From positions 1 through 49,733 of the forward strand of contig JBGVJZ010000003.1 of assembly GCA_045129695.1 (NCBI GenBank): DNA of 49,733 bases, written 5' to 3'. Within the stretch, counting starts at the first letter, position 1, and every line of letters begins with the position of its first letter. Shown piece after piece: positions 7,845 through 16,519 of the stretch. The notes under the pieces were generated by a model. The model had not been told where the DNA came from, made no database searches, and worked only from the letters and a program-made list of their open reading frames with translations. A program made the position numbers and the translations under genes. The DNA is from Eshraghiella sp045129695. GTDB lineage: Bacteria > Bacillota > Clostridia > Lachnospirales > Lachnospiraceae.

Positions 7845-9887
7845 TTATCTTGCCTCTTTTGACAAACCTATTATCTTCTCTATAAGCTCATCACTTACCC
7901 TGAATGCTCCACCAATCCATTCAGAATATCCACCCTCATCCTCACTTACACTAAGATATCCGTCAAGTATAATTATACTATTACCTTCTGTACTTGTTAT
8001 AACTTCATAAATTCCTTCTACCATTGCATCCACAATCTCATCAGAACCATAAGAATTCCCATATTCATACATGTGATACTTTCCGGTCTTATCCCTGCTT
8101 ATAACAGTTATGGCAATATCAACATCTGTTACTTTATCTAACTCCTCTTTATCAAAATCTTTTAAATCTTCTAAAATATTGTTTTCATCTGAGTTTTGCA
8201 ACAATGATGCCATAAGAAAAGCCTTTGTCTTAGGTGTCAGATCAGAAATAGGAATAACAATATTTCTCCAGTCATCCCTGTTTTCACTTCTGTTATAAAT
8301 TTCAACACTTGCCACTGCATCATATTCTTCATGTGGGAACAATTCTTTATATGACATTTCTCTTACTTCATCACAAAGTACATTATATAAGTCAATAATC
8401 TGTTTATCATTCAAATTCGATATATCCACATATACATCCATATATTCTTGTGAATATACAGGAAGATTAACTTCATTATCTGAACTATCCAAAGCTTCTA
8501 TATATGCTGACCTGACTTTATTCATCTCATAATCCGTAAGATATATTCTACGATAGAAAAGTGCTCCATCCTGTTTAATACCTATTATTATATCATGGTC
8601 TTCGTAATAACTGCTTGAATGGTCATAATATTCTTCCAGCTGTTCCTCATATGCATCCTCTATAAGCCCGAATATATCTTTATCCTTGATTCTGACATTC
8701 TCATCAGGAGCAAAATAATCCATGCCATATAAAGGTTCAACCTCAACATATTCCATTTTATCAGAATCTATTTCCCTGTTCATGGCAAAATATGTTCCAA
8801 AACCAATTGCCAGACCACAAGTAACAACAATTCCCACAAAAATCGGAAGCTGTTTCGCACTTGCACCAACCTTACGCCAACGTCTGGTTGTAATTAATTC
8901 GTAAATAAAATATATAAGCAACGCAAATACATACCATACTACAGCAATAAAATATACTTCTATGTCATAATATCCGCTGATAGTCGTTTCAAGCACAAAA
9001 AATGTTCCAAGTAAAGAGAATAAAAATGCAGGAATCATTCGGCATATAATCTGTACAATTCCATATGCACTCGGCTGTGAAGCCACTTCACTTTTTCTCT
9101 TCTTAAACATAATACATGCAACTGCAATATAGATAAGTCCAAGAATAGTTGAATATAATGCACATCCATATACCGTTACATCACCATCTCCATTGAAAAG
9201 AGCCGTTACCGGTGCAAAAAGTGCATTGTACTGGTTATTAAGAATCGTATCACCATAATTCATCTGAATAAATGGCATAAAACTATCAATCATGGAAAAT
9301 ATAATCGTAAGTATCGCACGTGGCACAACAAGAATCATAAGTGATGCAACCACATTGGTAAAACCATTACCGGTAAGAGAAATTCCCAATGCAAAAACAC
9401 CTATCATCTGTATAACAGCGGCAGTCATATACAGCATACTCTTCCAGAACACATCCATCTCCGTTTGCATCAACGGATTAACTCCTACAATTACAAGAGG
9501 AACAACACAGGCACATGTCATAATAATAATTGCCCATGTGAAAACAGCCGCAATTGTACTTATATACATTGTCTCCCTTTTAATCGGAATAGCATGATAA
9601 AAATCACATGAATGTCTTTTGTTCATCCAGAAGAATATTACCATCATCATTACCGGTATAAACACATATACAAGTCCAAAAAGAATGAAAAAGTATTCTG
9701 CATCAAAATTTATCGGAATCCATTTTCCCAGTTCTTCATCATAATATGGTCCGTCAATCATATATCCGATTGGTGTAAGAATTCCTGCTGAAAGATAAAC
9801 AGCACAGGCAATTATTCCTACAATCTTCAACTGATTCAACGCCTCAAGAAACACACCGACATTAAAAATTTTCACTTTATTTTTCAT
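7845..9887 (-). CDS. ABC transporter permease, large ABC-2/YtrC-type membrane protein
   Basis: A 680-residue membrane protein, partner of the ATPase encoded immediately upstream. The N-terminal ~400 residues hold about ten hydrophobic segments (for example LKIVGIIACAVYLSAGILTP and MTAAVIQMIGVFALGISLTG). The remaining ~270 residues are soluble and acidic, with no motif I recognise. MNKRHSCDFYHAIPIKRETMY near residue 90 is a segment often seen in clostridial ABC-2 subunits next to BcrA/YtrB-like ATPases. It is the last gene of a gntR-ATPase-permease operon. The function is probably envelope-stress or antimicrobial export; the substrate is unknown. Confidence 0.82.
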   Translation of the reverse strand: MKNKVKIFNVGVFLEALNQLKIVGIIACAVYLSAGILTPIGYMIDGPYYDEELGKWIPINFDAEYFFILFGLVYVFIPVMMMVIFFWMNKRHSCDFYHAIPIKRETMYISTIAAVFTWAIIIMTCACVVPLVIVGVNPLMQTEMDVFWKSMLYMTAAVIQMIGVFALGISLTGNGFTNVVASLMILVVPRAILTIIFSMIDSFMPFIQMNYGDTILNNQYNALFAPVTALFNGDGDVTVYGCALYSTILGLIYIAVACIMFKKRKSEVASQPSAYGIVQIICRMIPAFLFSLLGTFFVLETTISGYYDIEVYFIAVVWYVFALLIYFIYELITTRRWRKVGASAKQLPIFVGIVVTCGLAIGFGTYFAMNREIDSDKMEYVEVEPLYGMDYFAPDENVRIKDKDIFGLIEDAYEEQLEEYYDHSSSYYEDHDIIIGIKQDGALFYRRIYLTDYEMNKVRSAYIEALDSSDNEVNLPVYSQEYMDVYVDISNLNDKQIIDLYNVLCDEVREMSYKELFPHEEYDAVASVEIYNRSENRDDWRNIVIPISDLTPKTKAFLMASLLQNSDENNILEDLKDFDKEELDKVTDVDIAITVISRDKTGKYHMYEYGNSYGSDEIVDAMVEGIYEVITSTEGNSIIILDGYLSVSEDEGGYSEWIGGAFRVSDELIEKIIGLSKEAR

Positions 9888-9889
9888 CG

Positions 9890-10804
9890 TTATCGTCCCT
9901 CACTTTCAAGAACTTCCAAATCGAAGGAATAACCAAGTGCTTCCATTTCATAAGTAAACACTTCCTCAAGTGTAAGTGGCAGTACATCCAGAATTGCAGG
10001 ATTCATACTTCTTACATATTGTGCAACCTCATCTCTGTCACCCTTAACAATAAGGTTGCTGACTGATCCATTCTTCTGGAAATGAAGTATTTCAAGCTTC
10101 TCAAATCTGCTCTTGTCATATTCATCAAGAAACGCTGTCTGTATCTTAAACAAAGATGTCTTAAGATTGGTAATGTCGCTTTCAAACACCACACCACCTT
10201 TATGAAGTAATGCAAGCTGGTCACATGTATCCTCAAGCTCTCTTAATGAATGTGAAGTCAGAATAGCTGTTGCCTTTCTCTCCTCAACATCCTTGCAGAT
10301 AAGACTTTTCACCAGATTCCTCATAACCGGATCAAGTCCGTCAAAGGTCTCATCAAGAAACAGATACTTTGGCCTGCAGGAAACAGCAAGAATGATTGCT
10401 GCCTGCCTTCTCATTCCTTTAGAAAAAGTATTTAATGATTTATTAGGATTGAGTTTAAAAGTCTCTGCAAGAAATTTAAATCTGTCCAAATCAAAATTAT
10501 TGTAATAATGACCATACATCTTCGCCATTCTGTTCATGCTGGCATTATTAAGGAAATATAAATCATCAGGAACAAAAGCAATCTGTTCCTTAACCGCAGG
10601 ATTCTCATACACAGTCCGGTCATCAACCTCAATTGTCCCAAAATCCGGTTTGTAAATTCCGCTTATTAACCGTAAAAAAGTCGATTTACCGGCACCGTTT
10701 GAACCAACCATTCCATAAATACAGCCCTCCGGTATCTGGCAGTTTACATTTTCCAAAGCTTTATATCCATCAAAAATTTTTGTCAACCCAGTCACACTAA
10801 TCAT
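9890..10804 (-). CDS. ABC transporter ATPase (YtrB/BcrA type)
   Basis: A ~304-residue ABC ATPase. Walker A is GSNGAGKSTFLRL, the signature region is the variant FSKGMRRQAAI, Walker B is KYLFLDETFDGLDPV, and the switch segment is AILTSHSLRELED. The ~80-residue C-terminal extension is usual in export-type ATPases of this group. The start at 10804 has AGGAGG nine bases upstream; the ATG at 10813 would overlap that site. It overlaps the gntR stop by eight bases, so translation is coupled. It energises the permease downstream. Confidence 0.9.
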   Translation of the reverse strand: MISVTGLTKIFDGYKALENVNCQIPEGCIYGMVGSNGAGKSTFLRLISGIYKPDFGTIEVDDRTVYENPAVKEQIAFVPDDLYFLNNASMNRMAKMYGHYYNNFDLDRFKFLAETFKLNPNKSLNTFSKGMRRQAAIILAVSCRPKYLFLDETFDGLDPVMRNLVKSLICKDVEERKATAILTSHSLRELEDTCDQLALLHKGGVVFESDITNLKTSLFKIQTAFLDEYDKSRFEKLEILHFQKNGSVSNLIVKGDRDEVAQYVRSMNPAILDVLPLTLEEVFTYEMEALGYSFDLEVLESEGR

Positions 10805-11183
10805 TGGATACATCCTCCTTACCCGAATAAATTTCTTCTATGACTTGCAGCATTTCTTCTCTGGTAACCCCCGCCATTGCCAATTCCCTAATCTTATCCC
10901 TGATTTCCTTCAGTTCTCCCCTTTTAACAGCCGTAAGTGCTTTTCTCGCCTGCTCCGCTACAAAGCAGCCTTTACCCGGCACTGAGAAAATCAATCCACG
11001 CCTGTCAAGCTCTGCAATAGACTTCTGAATTGTGTTAGGATTAACAGACAATTCAATTGAAAGATTCCTTACAGATGGTATCTTATCTCCGGGTTTAAGA
11101 ATTCCCGTCAGAATAAATTTCTCTGTCTGTTCCACAATCTGTTCATAAACAGGAACTCTTGACATTACATCAATCTGATACAT
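10797..11183 (-). CDS. GntR-family regulator (YtrA subfamily)
   Basis: A 128-residue short GntR protein: winged HTH at residues 10-75 (VPVYEQIVEQTEKFILTGIL, then KIPSVRNLSIELSVNPNTI) with only a short helical tail, as in the YtrA subfamily. The start has GGAGG upstream. It begins a three-gene operon with the ATPase and permease. A palindrome sits between its promoter and start codon, so it is probably an autorepressor relieved by cell-envelope antibiotics or similar signals. That role is inferred from Bacillus YtrA. Confidence 0.92.
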   Translation of the reverse strand: MYQIDVMSRVPVYEQIVEQTEKFILTGILKPGDKIPSVRNLSIELSVNPNTIQKSIAELDRRGLIFSVPGKGCFVAEQARKALTAVKRGELKEIRDKIRELAMAGVTREEMLQVIEEIYSGKEDVSND

Positions 11184-11215
11184 ACCTTACCTCCATTAGA
11201 TTTCATCCACTAATC

Positions 11216-11236
11216 TGTACTACGTCACATAGTACA
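11216..11236. promoter_or_regulatory. Candidate GntR/YtrA operator
   Basis: A perfect inverted repeat TGTACTA-N7-TAGTACA lies just downstream of the predicted -10 of the gntR operon promoter and 33 bases before the gntR start codon. The position suits autorepression. It is seen directly in the sequence; binding is inferred. Confidence 0.65.
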
Positions 11237-11245
11237 CCTATAGTC

Positions 11246-11274
11246 AATATAACATCTTCACCATTATATGTCAA
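11246..11274 (-). promoter_or_regulatory. Promoter of the gntR-ABC operon
   Basis: On the minus strand TTGACA (11269-11274), a 17-base spacer and TATATT (11246-11251). A transcript would start next to the operator at 11216-11236. Confidence 0.75.
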
Positions 11275-11277
11275 CAC

Positions 11278-11309
11278 AAAAAATGGATTAACCCGAAAGC
11301 TAACCCATT
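11278..11309 (-). terminator. Terminator after the HAD phosphatase gene
   Basis: On the minus strand AATGG/CCATT (11305-11309 with 11282-11286) closes an imperfect stem that includes GGTTA/TAACC-type pairs, and a T6 run follows. It lies ten bases after the gene's stop. Confidence 0.55.
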
Positions 11310-11318
11310 CTTAAATCT

Positions 11319-11969
11319 CTAGTTACTAATCTTAAAATATTCCATTAATTCAATCAAATCATTGAATCGCTTAAATAAAAGTCGGTCAATCTCTTCTGTC
11401 GGCGGCTGCATATCAGGAATCATAATAGTCTTCATTCCTGCTGCTGCGGCTGCACGAACTCCGTTATATGAATCCTCCACCGCAAAAGTATCTGCCGGAT
11501 TAACCCCCAACTCATCACAGGCTTTAAGATAAATATCCGGATTGGGTTTGCTGTGAAGAACCATATCTCCACCAACAATTTTCTGAAACATACCTGAAAG
11601 TCCCGTCTGTTGAACATGGTGCATAACCACATCTTTTCTTGAAGAGGAAGCAATTGCAGTTTTTGCCCCCATTTCATTTAAGTATGAAAGTAATTCTCGG
11701 GTACCCTTCATTAATGGAATACCATCCTCCTCAATATACCTGTCAAAAATTACATTTTTCAAATGATAAAACTCATCATAAGGAAATCCTTCGGGATAGT
11801 ATTTTTTCAAAATAATCTCCTGATCCGCCCTGTTTCTCCCGATACAATGAAATAATGGTTCTTCAATATCCTTTATCCCAAGTATCCCGGCAACTTCCAT
11901 CCATGTCTTAGAATACACCTTCTGAGTATCAAACAGAACTCCGTCCATGTCAAAAACAACAGCTAACAT
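11319..11969 (-). CDS. HAD-superfamily hydrolase, beta-phosphoglucomutase-like
   Basis: A 216-residue HAD phosphatase or mutase of the subfamily with a helical cap. It starts MLAVVFDMDGVLFDT, with the nucleophile and acid/base Asp pair in motif I. Motif II is the segment AIASSSRKDV, motif III the Lys in SKPNPDIYLKA, and motif IV is FAVEDSYNGVRAA. The start at 11969 has AGAGG upstream; the ATG at 11987 lies inside the previous gene. The substrate is uncertain: family members act on hexose phosphates and other small phosphates. It overlaps the NatB-like gene if the longer start is used. Confidence 0.87.
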   Translation of the reverse strand: MLAVVFDMDGVLFDTQKVYSKTWMEVAGILGIKDIEEPLFHCIGRNRADQEIILKKYYPEGFPYDEFYHLKNVIFDRYIEEDGIPLMKGTRELLSYLNEMGAKTAIASSSRKDVVMHHVQQTGLSGMFQKIVGGDMVLHSKPNPDIYLKACDELGVNPADTFAVEDSYNGVRAAAAAGMKTIMIPDMQPPTEEIDRLLFKRFNDLIELMEYFKISN

Positions 11970-11979
11970 ATTAAACCTC

Positions 11980-13194
11980 TTACGCATTAAACATTATTTT
12001 CTCACTCTTAAATACTTTGGCCGTTATTCCAATTAAGGCAATTGCAACACCATATGTTACAAGTGCAGCAGCCAGAAATTCCGGTGCCGTTATTGTTTTT
12101 GTAAATATTCCTTTGAATGCTGTAGCTGAACCAAACAGCGGAATAAAATAACTTCCAATTGATGCTTCATCAGTTGTGTACATTGTAATCATACCAGCCA
12201 CAAGTACTACAATATATACAGGAGAAATATATGACTGTGCCTCTTTAATATTCTTTGCAAGTACTGCAACCAAACCAATAATTGATACATACATAAGTAC
12301 AACACCGATAATAAGAACGATAAGCTGAATTGCCTGAAGCGGTGTGAATGAAAATGCAAGCTCAGCCGCAATCTCTCCATCTGCAAGTGAATTAATACCG
12401 ACTCCTGCCATAAGTAAAAGTGCAAGAATATATACCAGAGCAGACATAACTGACAGAATTGCAAGAGAAATCACCTTACCCATAACAATTTCCACTCTTT
12501 TAACCGGTGTAAGCAGAAGGCTCGCAAGTGTACCTCTCTCCTTCTCTCCTGCAATGGAATCAATTCCAAGTCCCATTGCACTGGCAAAAATCAGCATGGT
12601 AATGAAATACGGAACCAACATTCCAAGCATTTTGCCAAATGCCTTCTCATCATCCTGTATGACAGCATCTTCATTATCACTGTCCACAGTAAAAATAGTT
12701 GCATACTCAACGCTTCCGAACTTTTCCTGCAAAAGCATCTGTCTGTACACCTCAAGTACCGAAGCAAAATTTTCTCTCGCAGTTGAAGAATAATCTTCCG
12801 ACGGATTATAATAAGTCTTCACCTGCGGCACCTGTATTTCCTTGTCATTCTTAATCATTTCAAGGAAATTCTCCGGAAACTCAATTAATAAATCAAGCTC
12901 TCCGTCCATAATATCCTGTCTGTAATCCTCTACAGTTTTATCCGCAGAAAAATATTTAACATCATACCCTTCTGTCGAATCAGTAATTGTTACGAACTGC
13001 TCGGGAGCATTAATTATATAGACCGTAGAAATATGTTCTTCAATATCTGAACTTATATTTTTAACAAGGAATCCTATAAGCAGCATTATTCCCACAACAA
13101 GAATAATCGGAAGCACAAACATTGAAAAAATCATTTTTTTATCTTTAAGAACTCTTGAAAGTTCTTTTCCAACAATTACACCAAATCCCTTCAT
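11980..13194 (-). CDS. ABC transporter permease (NatB/ABC-2 type)
   Basis: A 404-residue membrane subunit. One N-terminal TM segment (IFSMFVLPIILVVGIMLLIGF) is followed by an extracellular domain of ~150 residues, then about five C-terminal TM segments. The segment EKERGTLASLLLTPVKRVEIVMGKV, just after the second TM, is the ABC-2 coupling region typical of NatB-like proteins. Its first codon overlaps the stop of the ATPase upstream. Likely an exporter of Na+ or of a small molecule; the substrate is not shown. Confidence 0.88.
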   Translation of the reverse strand: MKGFGVIVGKELSRVLKDKKMIFSMFVLPIILVVGIMLLIGFLVKNISSDIEEHISTVYIINAPEQFVTITDSTEGYDVKYFSADKTVEDYRQDIMDGELDLLIEFPENFLEMIKNDKEIQVPQVKTYYNPSEDYSSTARENFASVLEVYRQMLLQEKFGSVEYATIFTVDSDNEDAVIQDDEKAFGKMLGMLVPYFITMLIFASAMGLGIDSIAGEKERGTLASLLLTPVKRVEIVMGKVISLAILSVMSALVYILALLLMAGVGINSLADGEIAAELAFSFTPLQAIQLIVLIIGVVLMYVSIIGLVAVLAKNIKEAQSYISPVYIVVLVAGMITMYTTDEASIGSYFIPLFGSATAFKGIFTKTITAPEFLAAALVTYGVAIALIGITAKVFKSEKIMFNA

Positions 13195-13970
13195 TACTCT
13201 TCCTCCCTATGGCATGCTTTATACATTTCAAAAAATGCGTCCTCAAGATTATCACAATTGTATTCCTGATAAATCTCGTCCAGGGTTGCTTCACATACTT
13301 TCTTTCCGTCAATGATTACACCAACTCTGTCACAAAGTCTTTCAGCCTCACTCATAATATGAGTTGAAATAATTACAAGCTTACCCTCTTCCTTTAACTT
13401 CTTAAGATAATCCGTAACAAGTCTGGCAGTAAGAATATCAAGTCCTGAAGTAGGCTCATCAAAAATAACAATTTCCGGGTCATGGACAAGGCATACTGCA
13501 ATTGCAGCCTTCTGCTTCATACCCGTGGATAATTCTTCTATTTTCTTATCCTTAAACGGAGTTATTCCAAAATATTCAAACAGCTCAGACTTTCTTACTT
13601 TAAGAGTTTCACTGTCAATCCCATGAAGTCTGCCGAAGAAATCAAAAAGATAATCCGTCGTAAACTGTGGATCCAGCTTAATCTCATTAGTCAGGAAACC
13701 TATTTTCTTACGAACCTCAGCCGGTTCCTTAACCGTATCAAATCCACATACGGAAATTTTTCCTTCTGTAGGACTAAGAAGCGTCGCAAGACATCTGAGT
13801 GTTGTTGTCTTACCGGCGCCATTCGGTCCAAGAAGTCCATAAATCTCCCCCTTATCAGCTGTTAATGATACATTGGAAACCGCAACCTTCGTGCTGTTCT
13901 TCGTCTTTTCCTTTTGCATCTGCTTCTTGGATAATTGGTAAATTTTTGTAAGATTTTCAATACAAACCAT
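13194..13970 (-). CDS. ABC transporter ATPase (NatA-like)
   Basis: A 258-residue ATPase. Walker A GPNGAGKTTTLRC, signature ELSTGMKQKAAIA, Walker B IVIFDEPTSGLD and switch VIISTHIMSEAERLCD are all intact. LSTGMKQ is the form common in NatA and related export ATPases. It begins an operon with the NatB-like permease and the HAD gene and has its own consensus promoter. Its start is preceded by AAGAGG. Confidence 0.92.
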   Translation of the reverse strand: MVCIENLTKIYQLSKKQMQKEKTKNSTKVAVSNVSLTADKGEIYGLLGPNGAGKTTTLRCLATLLSPTEGKISVCGFDTVKEPAEVRKKIGFLTNEIKLDPQFTTDYLFDFFGRLHGIDSETLKVRKSELFEYFGITPFKDKKIEELSTGMKQKAAIAVCLVHDPEIVIFDEPTSGLDILTARLVTDYLKKLKEEGKLVIISTHIMSEAERLCDRVGVIIDGKKVCEATLDEIYQEYNCDNLEDAFFEMYKACHREEE

Positions 13971-14020
13971 ATCGTAACCTCTTAAATTCTCTAGTTTATC
14001 TTTTTAATAAAACAATGTGT

Positions 14021-14049
14021 ATTATAACACTTCATAGTCGACTTGTAAA
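14021..14049 (-). promoter_or_regulatory. Promoter of the natAB-like operon
   Basis: On the minus strand TTTACA (14044-14049), 17 bases and TATAAT (14021-14026), about 50 bases before the ATPase start. It diverges from the importer promoter at 14065. Confidence 0.7.
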
Positions 14050-14064
14050 TCCTTTGCATAATAT

Positions 14065-14093
14065 TTGATACTTTATAATTTAAAGTATTATCT
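14065..14093 (+). promoter_or_regulatory. Promoter with internal palindrome, ABC importer operon
   Basis: TTGATA (14065-14070), a 17-base spacer and TTATCT (14088-14093). The spacer is almost filled by the perfect inverted repeat ATACTTTA-N5-TAAAGTAT (14068-14088), a plausible repressor site. No riboswitch fold is apparent between here and the start codon. Confidence 0.6.
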
Positions 14094-14154
14094 TGCCAAA
14101 CAAAAAACCTTGAATTAATATATACGTATATCAAAATTAAAAAGGAGACATTTT

Positions 14155-15168
14155 ATGAAGAAAAGACTTATTTCAACAGTTCTATCGGTCGTAATAATGC
14201 TTTCAATGATTTTTGTACTTGTAGCATGTAATACCAATTTTTCCGGCAGTGGCACAGCTACGGACTTGACATCACAGACAAGTATTAACATAGCTTCACT
14301 TAAAGGCCCGACCTCAATCGGACTTGTTAAGCTGTATTCCGATTCGGATAATAACCAGACCTCTAACAAATATAATTATAATATTTATGGAACTGCCGAC
14401 GAAATTTCTGCCGGACTCATAAAGGGCGATATCGACATTGCTGCAATCCCTTGCAACCTTGCTTCCATACTTTATAACAAGACAGAAGGCGGCGTTCTGA
14501 TTGCCGGAATCAACACCCTTGGAGTTCTCTATATTGTAGAAAAGGGCTGCGATATCAACAGCATTAGCGATTTAAAAGGCATGACCATATACTCCACAGG
14601 TCAGGGCACAACACCGGAATACACACTTAGATATATCCTAAGTGAAAACGGCATTAATCCAGATACAGATGTCACAATCAACTACTGTCAGGAAGCCTCA
14701 GAGGTTGTTTCCGCAATCTCGGCTAAGGAATCTGCCGTTGCCATGCTGCCACAGCCTTATGTGACAGTTGCAATGAACTCTGTGGAGGGCTTATCAGTCG
14801 CCCTTGATGTAACTGAGGAATGGGAGAAGCTCGATTCAGACAGCACGGTTGTAACAGGCGTTGTTGTTATCCGAAAAGATTTTGCAGACAATAACCCGGA
14901 AGCGGTTAACAGCTTCCTTCGGGAATATGCAAAATCAACCGGTTTTGCCAATAATAATATTGATGAATGTGCCGGGTTATTAGAGCAGTTCGATATTTTT
15001 AAGGCTGCCATTGCCCAAAAAGCAATTCATGAGTGCAATGTAACACTTATAACCGGTGAAGCCATGTACAACAAGGTTTTATCCTATTTAAAGGTTTTAT
15101 ATGATGCCAATCCGGCATCCGTTGGCAACACCATGCCGGATGAGAATATTTTCTATACGACGGATTAA
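14155..15168 (+). CDS. Lipoprotein substrate-binding protein, NitT/TauT/thiamine-precursor type
   Basis: Surface-anchored ligand-binding subunit of an ABC importer, 337 residues. The signal peptide ends in the lipobox LVAC (Cys about 25). The mature part has the two-lobe fold of the NMT1/SsuA-like family: an N-terminal strand with STSIGLVKL-like residues, EISAGLIKGDIDIAAIP near 80, LKGMTIYSTGQGTTPEYTLRYIL near 140 and AMLPQPYVT near 190. This family binds nitrate, sulfonates, HMP-type thiamine precursors and others, and the ligand is not readable here. AAGGAG precedes the start. First gene of a three-gene importer operon. Confidence 0.9.
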   Translation: MKKRLISTVLSVVIMLSMIFVLVACNTNFSGSGTATDLTSQTSINIASLKGPTSIGLVKLYSDSDNNQTSNKYNYNIYGTADEISAGLIKGDIDIAAIPCNLASILYNKTEGGVLIAGINTLGVLYIVEKGCDINSISDLKGMTIYSTGQGTTPEYTLRYILSENGINPDTDVTINYCQEASEVVSAISAKESAVAMLPQPYVTVAMNSVEGLSVALDVTEEWEKLDSDSTVVTGVVVIRKDFADNNPEAVNSFLREYAKSTGFANNNIDECAGLLEQFDIFKAAIAQKAIHECNVTLITGEAMYNKVLSYLKVLYDANPASVGNTMPDENIFYTTD

Positions 15169-15180
15169 CAGGAGGCCGCA

Positions 15181-15948
15181 ATGAAACGCAGTAATTTATT
15201 TACTTTAATTTCCATAATTATCTGGATATTAATATGGTTCATTGCGGCTTTTTTCATTGACAATGAAATTCTTCTGCCATCACCTGCAGCCGTTACGCGC
15301 ACTCTTTTTGAGCTTATGAGCCGGAAAGACTTTTATGTCAGCATTTTATTTTCACTCAGAGGAATTGCAGTGGGGTTCTTAACAGGCTTATTCAGCGGTA
15401 TACTCCTTGCTGTATTAAGCTATATTAATTCCTTTGTCTCTTCATTTATAAGTATTTTTATCAAATGTATCAAATCCATTCCTGTTGCCTCCTTTGTAAT
15501 TCTTGTACTTTTCTGGATTTCCGGTAAGGAGCTGTCAATATTAATATCTGCAATGATAGTACTTCCGGTTATCTATACAAATGTATTATCAGGACTTGCC
15601 GGTACTGATATTAAGATGCTGGAATTTGCAAAGGTTTTCAGAATGTCGTTTTTCAAAAAAATCCGTTATATCTATATTCCTTCCATTATGCCGGCTTTAA
15701 TTTCCGCATGTAGTGTAACCATCGGTTATGCATGGAAATCAGGCGTAGCTGCTGAAATAATAGGTTTGATTAATAATTCCATCGGAAACGAACTTTATAA
15801 GACAAAGCTTTACCTTGAGACCCCACAGCTTTTCGCATGGACAATCACAATTATTTTTATAAGCTTTATTTGTGAGAAAGCAGTTATACTTGTGCTCACC
15901 CTGATAAACCATAAAATAGGAGGATTTACAAATGGCAATAGAGATTAA
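15181..15948 (+). CDS. ABC importer permease, NitT/TauT type
   Basis: A 255-residue membrane subunit with about six TM helices, homologous to SsuC, TauC and ThiX-type permeases. The cytoplasmic coupling loop AKVFRMSFFKKIRYIYIPSIMPALISA (around residues 145-172) corresponds to the EAA motif that docks on the ATPase. AGGAGG precedes the start, 12 bases after the binding-protein gene, and the 3' end overlaps the ATPase gene by 17 bases. Confidence 0.9.
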   Translation: MKRSNLFTLISIIIWILIWFIAAFFIDNEILLPSPAAVTRTLFELMSRKDFYVSILFSLRGIAVGFLTGLFSGILLAVLSYINSFVSSFISIFIKCIKSIPVASFVILVLFWISGKELSILISAMIVLPVIYTNVLSGLAGTDIKMLEFAKVFRMSFFKKIRYIYIPSIMPALISACSVTIGYAWKSGVAAEIIGLINNSIGNELYKTKLYLETPQLFAWTITIIFISFICEKAVILVLTLINHKIGGFTNGNRD

Positions 15949-16519
15949 GAATCTATCAATCCGATATAGTGAGAAAAAGATTTTTGACGGTTTTAATTTA
16001 ACCATAGAGGATAATGAGCAAATCGCCCTGCTTGGTGTTTCAGGAATCGGTAAAACTTCCCTTATTAATGCAATTATGGGACTTATTCCATTTGACGGCA
16101 CTATAAATATTCCTGTCAATACAATTATCGCTGCCGTTTTTCAGGAAAACCGGCTTTTTGAGTGGTTAACAGTATATGACAACATTAAAATGACCTGTAA
16201 CAAAGCCTTACAGAATGATATCAGTGAATATATTCTTCGCGCCGGTCTTAATCCTAAAGACGTTGTATATTCTCTTAGTGGAGGAATGAAGAGAAGAACT
16301 GCTATACTTCGTGCTTTGCTGGCTCCTCATAACCTTCTGATACTTGACGAACCATTTAAGGGGCTGGATAATGCTACAAGACTGTCTGTAATGGATTTAA
16401 TTAAAGAAAAAGCCTCCCAAAGCACCATGATTTTAATAACTCATGATGCATGGGAAGCTGATTATTTTAATTGTCGTCAGATTGTTTTACCTTCCGGTTA
16501 TGCCTTACAGCCAGAGTAA
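15932..16519 (+). CDS. ABC importer ATPase, NitT/TauT type (short)
   Basis: A 195-residue ATPase, shorter than the usual 240-260 because the C-terminal portion after the His switch is nearly absent. Walker A GVSGIGKTSLI, Q-loop AAVFQENRLFEWLTV, signature SLSGGMKRRTAILRALL, Walker B LLILDEPFKGLD and switch LITHDAWEA are complete, so it should be active. The FQENRLFEWLTV stretch is typical of nitrate/sulfonate/HMP importers. Its 3' end overlaps the convergent YfhO gene by 53 bases. Confidence 0.9.
   Translation: MAIEIKNLSIRYSEKKIFDGFNLTIEDNEQIALLGVSGIGKTSLINAIMGLIPFDGTINIPVNTIIAAVFQENRLFEWLTVYDNIKMTCNKALQNDISEYILRAGLNPKDVVYSLSGGMKRRTAILRALLAPHNLLILDEPFKGLDNATRLSVMDLIKEKASQSTMILITHDAWEADYFNCRQIVLPSGYALQPE

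Noticed and set aside
13971..14154. TPP or other riboswitch upstream of the ABC importer
   Set aside because: No conserved riboswitch core is visible; a promoter with a palindrome explains the region better.
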